Assembly: GCA_024686055.1 (NCBI GenBank) | Contig: JAIBDV010000204.1 | Location: 1-6,059, forward strand | Length of the DNA stretch: 6,059 nt | Direction: 5' to 3' | Origin: Neptuniibacter sp. | GTDB taxonomy: Bacteria; Pseudomonadota; Gammaproteobacteria; Pseudomonadales; Balneatricaceae | Shown: one piece after another, positions 5,421-6,059 of the stretch | Position numbering within the stretch: position 1 is the first letter of the stretch | Layout of the letters: each line of letters opens with the position of its first letter | Position numbers and translations under genes: made by a program | Notes under the pieces: generated by a model | What the model saw: only the letters and a program-made list of their open reading frames with translations | Database searches by the model: none | Told to the model about the DNA's origin: nothing

Positions 5421-6059
5421 ATGGAAACCGGCAACCCGATCGCAACCGTCTATTCACTCAGTGGCACCGTACTGTGCAATAACGCCAATGGCGAGCAACG
5501 CCTGTTGATGGCGGGCGAGCCACTCTTCCCTGGCGATACCCTGATCCCTGCTGCCGACAGTGCCGCGCTATTACTGTTGGCCGATGGCCAGCAGCTGCCG
5601 CTGACCGAACCGGTCGCCACCACCCTGACCATGGATCTGCTGACCAGCAGTGCCGCCAGCGCCGAGAGCAGTGCGCTGGCAGGCACCACCGTCGCCACCG
5701 TACTGAGCGCTATTGAGCAGAACCAGGACCTGTCTGAGATATTACTGCCCACAGCCGCAGGCCCTGGCGCGAGTGCCGGTGAGGCGGGCGAAGGGCATGG
5801 TTTTATCCGGCTGGCGCGCATCGTTGAAGAACTGACCGAGCCTCAACCCGAACGCCCGCTCCCCCCAGCGGAACCCATACTGCCGCCGCTGGATGGCATT
5901 GATAACCTGTTTACGGAAACGCCGGAAACGGAAATACCGGTGCCAGGCCCCGAGGCGGGAATCGAAAAAGAGCCTGAGCCTGAAGTGATTCAGGAGCCAA
6001 TAGCCAAGGTTGAACCCGAGCCCGAACCAGAGCCCGAACCAGAGCCGGAGCCGGAACCC
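5421..6059 (+). CDS. LapA-like giant adhesin, N-terminal retention module (partial, runs off the window)
   Basis: The first 213 residues of a protein continue past the right edge. Residues 1 to about 108 form a beta-rich domain typical of the LapA-type retention module (ATVYSLSGTV, then AGEPLFPGDTL, then ALLLLADGQQLPL). TAAG at 111-114 (bases 5751-5762) equals the LapG cleavage site of Pseudomonas LapA in sequence and nearly in position. A Gly-rich patch and GHGFIRLARIVEEL (125-138) follow. From 139 on the chain is Pro/Glu-rich and ends in eight Glu-Pro dipeptides (198-213). There is no Sec signal, as expected for a type I substrate whose signal is at the far C-terminus. In the known system the module jams in the TolC-type channel and holds the adhesin on the cell until LapG cuts it when c-di-GMP falls. 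The only possible start is ATG 5421: an in-frame TAG lies at 5376. Repeats, RTX motifs and C-terminus are outside the window. Confidence 0.88.
   Translation, partial: METGNPIATVYSLSGTVLCNNANGEQRLLMAGEPLFPGDTLIPAADSAALLLLADGQQLPLTEPVATTLTMDLLTSSAASAESSALAGTTVATVLSAIEQNQDLSEILLPTAAGPGASAGEAGEGHGFIRLARIVEELTEPQPERPLPPAEPILPPLDGIDNLFTETPETEIPVPGPEAGIEKEPEPEVIQEPIAKVEPEPEPEPEPEPEPEP
6012..6059 (+). repeat. Glu-Pro hexanucleotide repeat in the adhesin gene
   Basis: Eight consecutive Glu-Pro codon pairs (GAA/GAG + CCC/CCA/CCG) reach the window edge, including two tandem copies of the 12-mer GAGCCCGAACCA. Synonymous codons vary, so the tract is not a perfect microsatellite, but it is repetitive enough for slippage or recombination to change its length by whole dipeptides without breaking the frame. 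As protein it would be an extended, stiff, acidic linker. Confidence 0.75.

Noticed and set aside
5450..5821. Minus-strand open frame of 123 codons opposite the adhesin start
   Set aside because: It lies antisense to the retention module, has Ser/Ala/Val-rich low-complexity content with no family resemblance, and is typical of open antisense frames in GC-rich coding DNA.

Overview
The window has two parts of very different character. Bases 1 to about 1090 are AT-rich and hold accessory-type DNA: the 3' end of a YdeI/OmpD-associated family gene, a 361-base stretch without a gene, a small free-standing SnoaL/NTF2-like gene (520-861), and a 277-base intergenic region rich in inverted repeats. 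From about 1139 to the end the DNA is GC-rich, with codon use dominated by G/C third positions and CTG leucines. It carries a compact, same-strand cluster for type I secretion of a large cell-surface adhesin. The style suggests a GC-rich gammaproteobacterium, possibly a marine or halophilic one. That is an impression from gene content and codon use; there is no rRNA or other marker here to fix the taxon.

The cluster is lapB-like ABC exporter (1139-3268), lapC-like membrane fusion protein (3270-4664), a LuxR/NarL-type regulator with a degenerate receiver domain (4668-5282), and then, after a 138-base gap, the start of a LapA-like giant adhesin (5421 to beyond the window end). The first three genes are 1 and 3 bases apart and each has its own Shine-Dalgarno, so they almost certainly form one transcription unit. 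The adhesin has its own leader and may be separately controlled.

The adhesin fragment shows the hallmarks of an N-terminal retention module: a beta-rich domain of about 108 residues, then a TAAG tetrapeptide at residues 111-114. In Pseudomonas LapA, TAAG is where the periplasmic protease LapG cuts to release the adhesin when c-di-GMP is low. A Pro/Glu-rich linker follows and is cut off by the window edge in a run of eight Glu-Pro dipeptides. The exporter keeps all ATPase motifs but its N-terminal C39-like domain has lost the catalytic cysteine, as expected for an exporter whose substrate is not cleaved at a leader peptide. The outer membrane TolC partner (LapE), LapG and LapD are not in the window.

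The least ordinary points are the pseudo-receiver regulator sitting between the secretion genes and the adhesin, possible operators upstream of the adhesin and of lapB, and the AT-rich flank. In that flank, both gene ends are followed by CATAAC motifs that resemble the 5' ends of integron attC sites, although no complete attC can be demonstrated.
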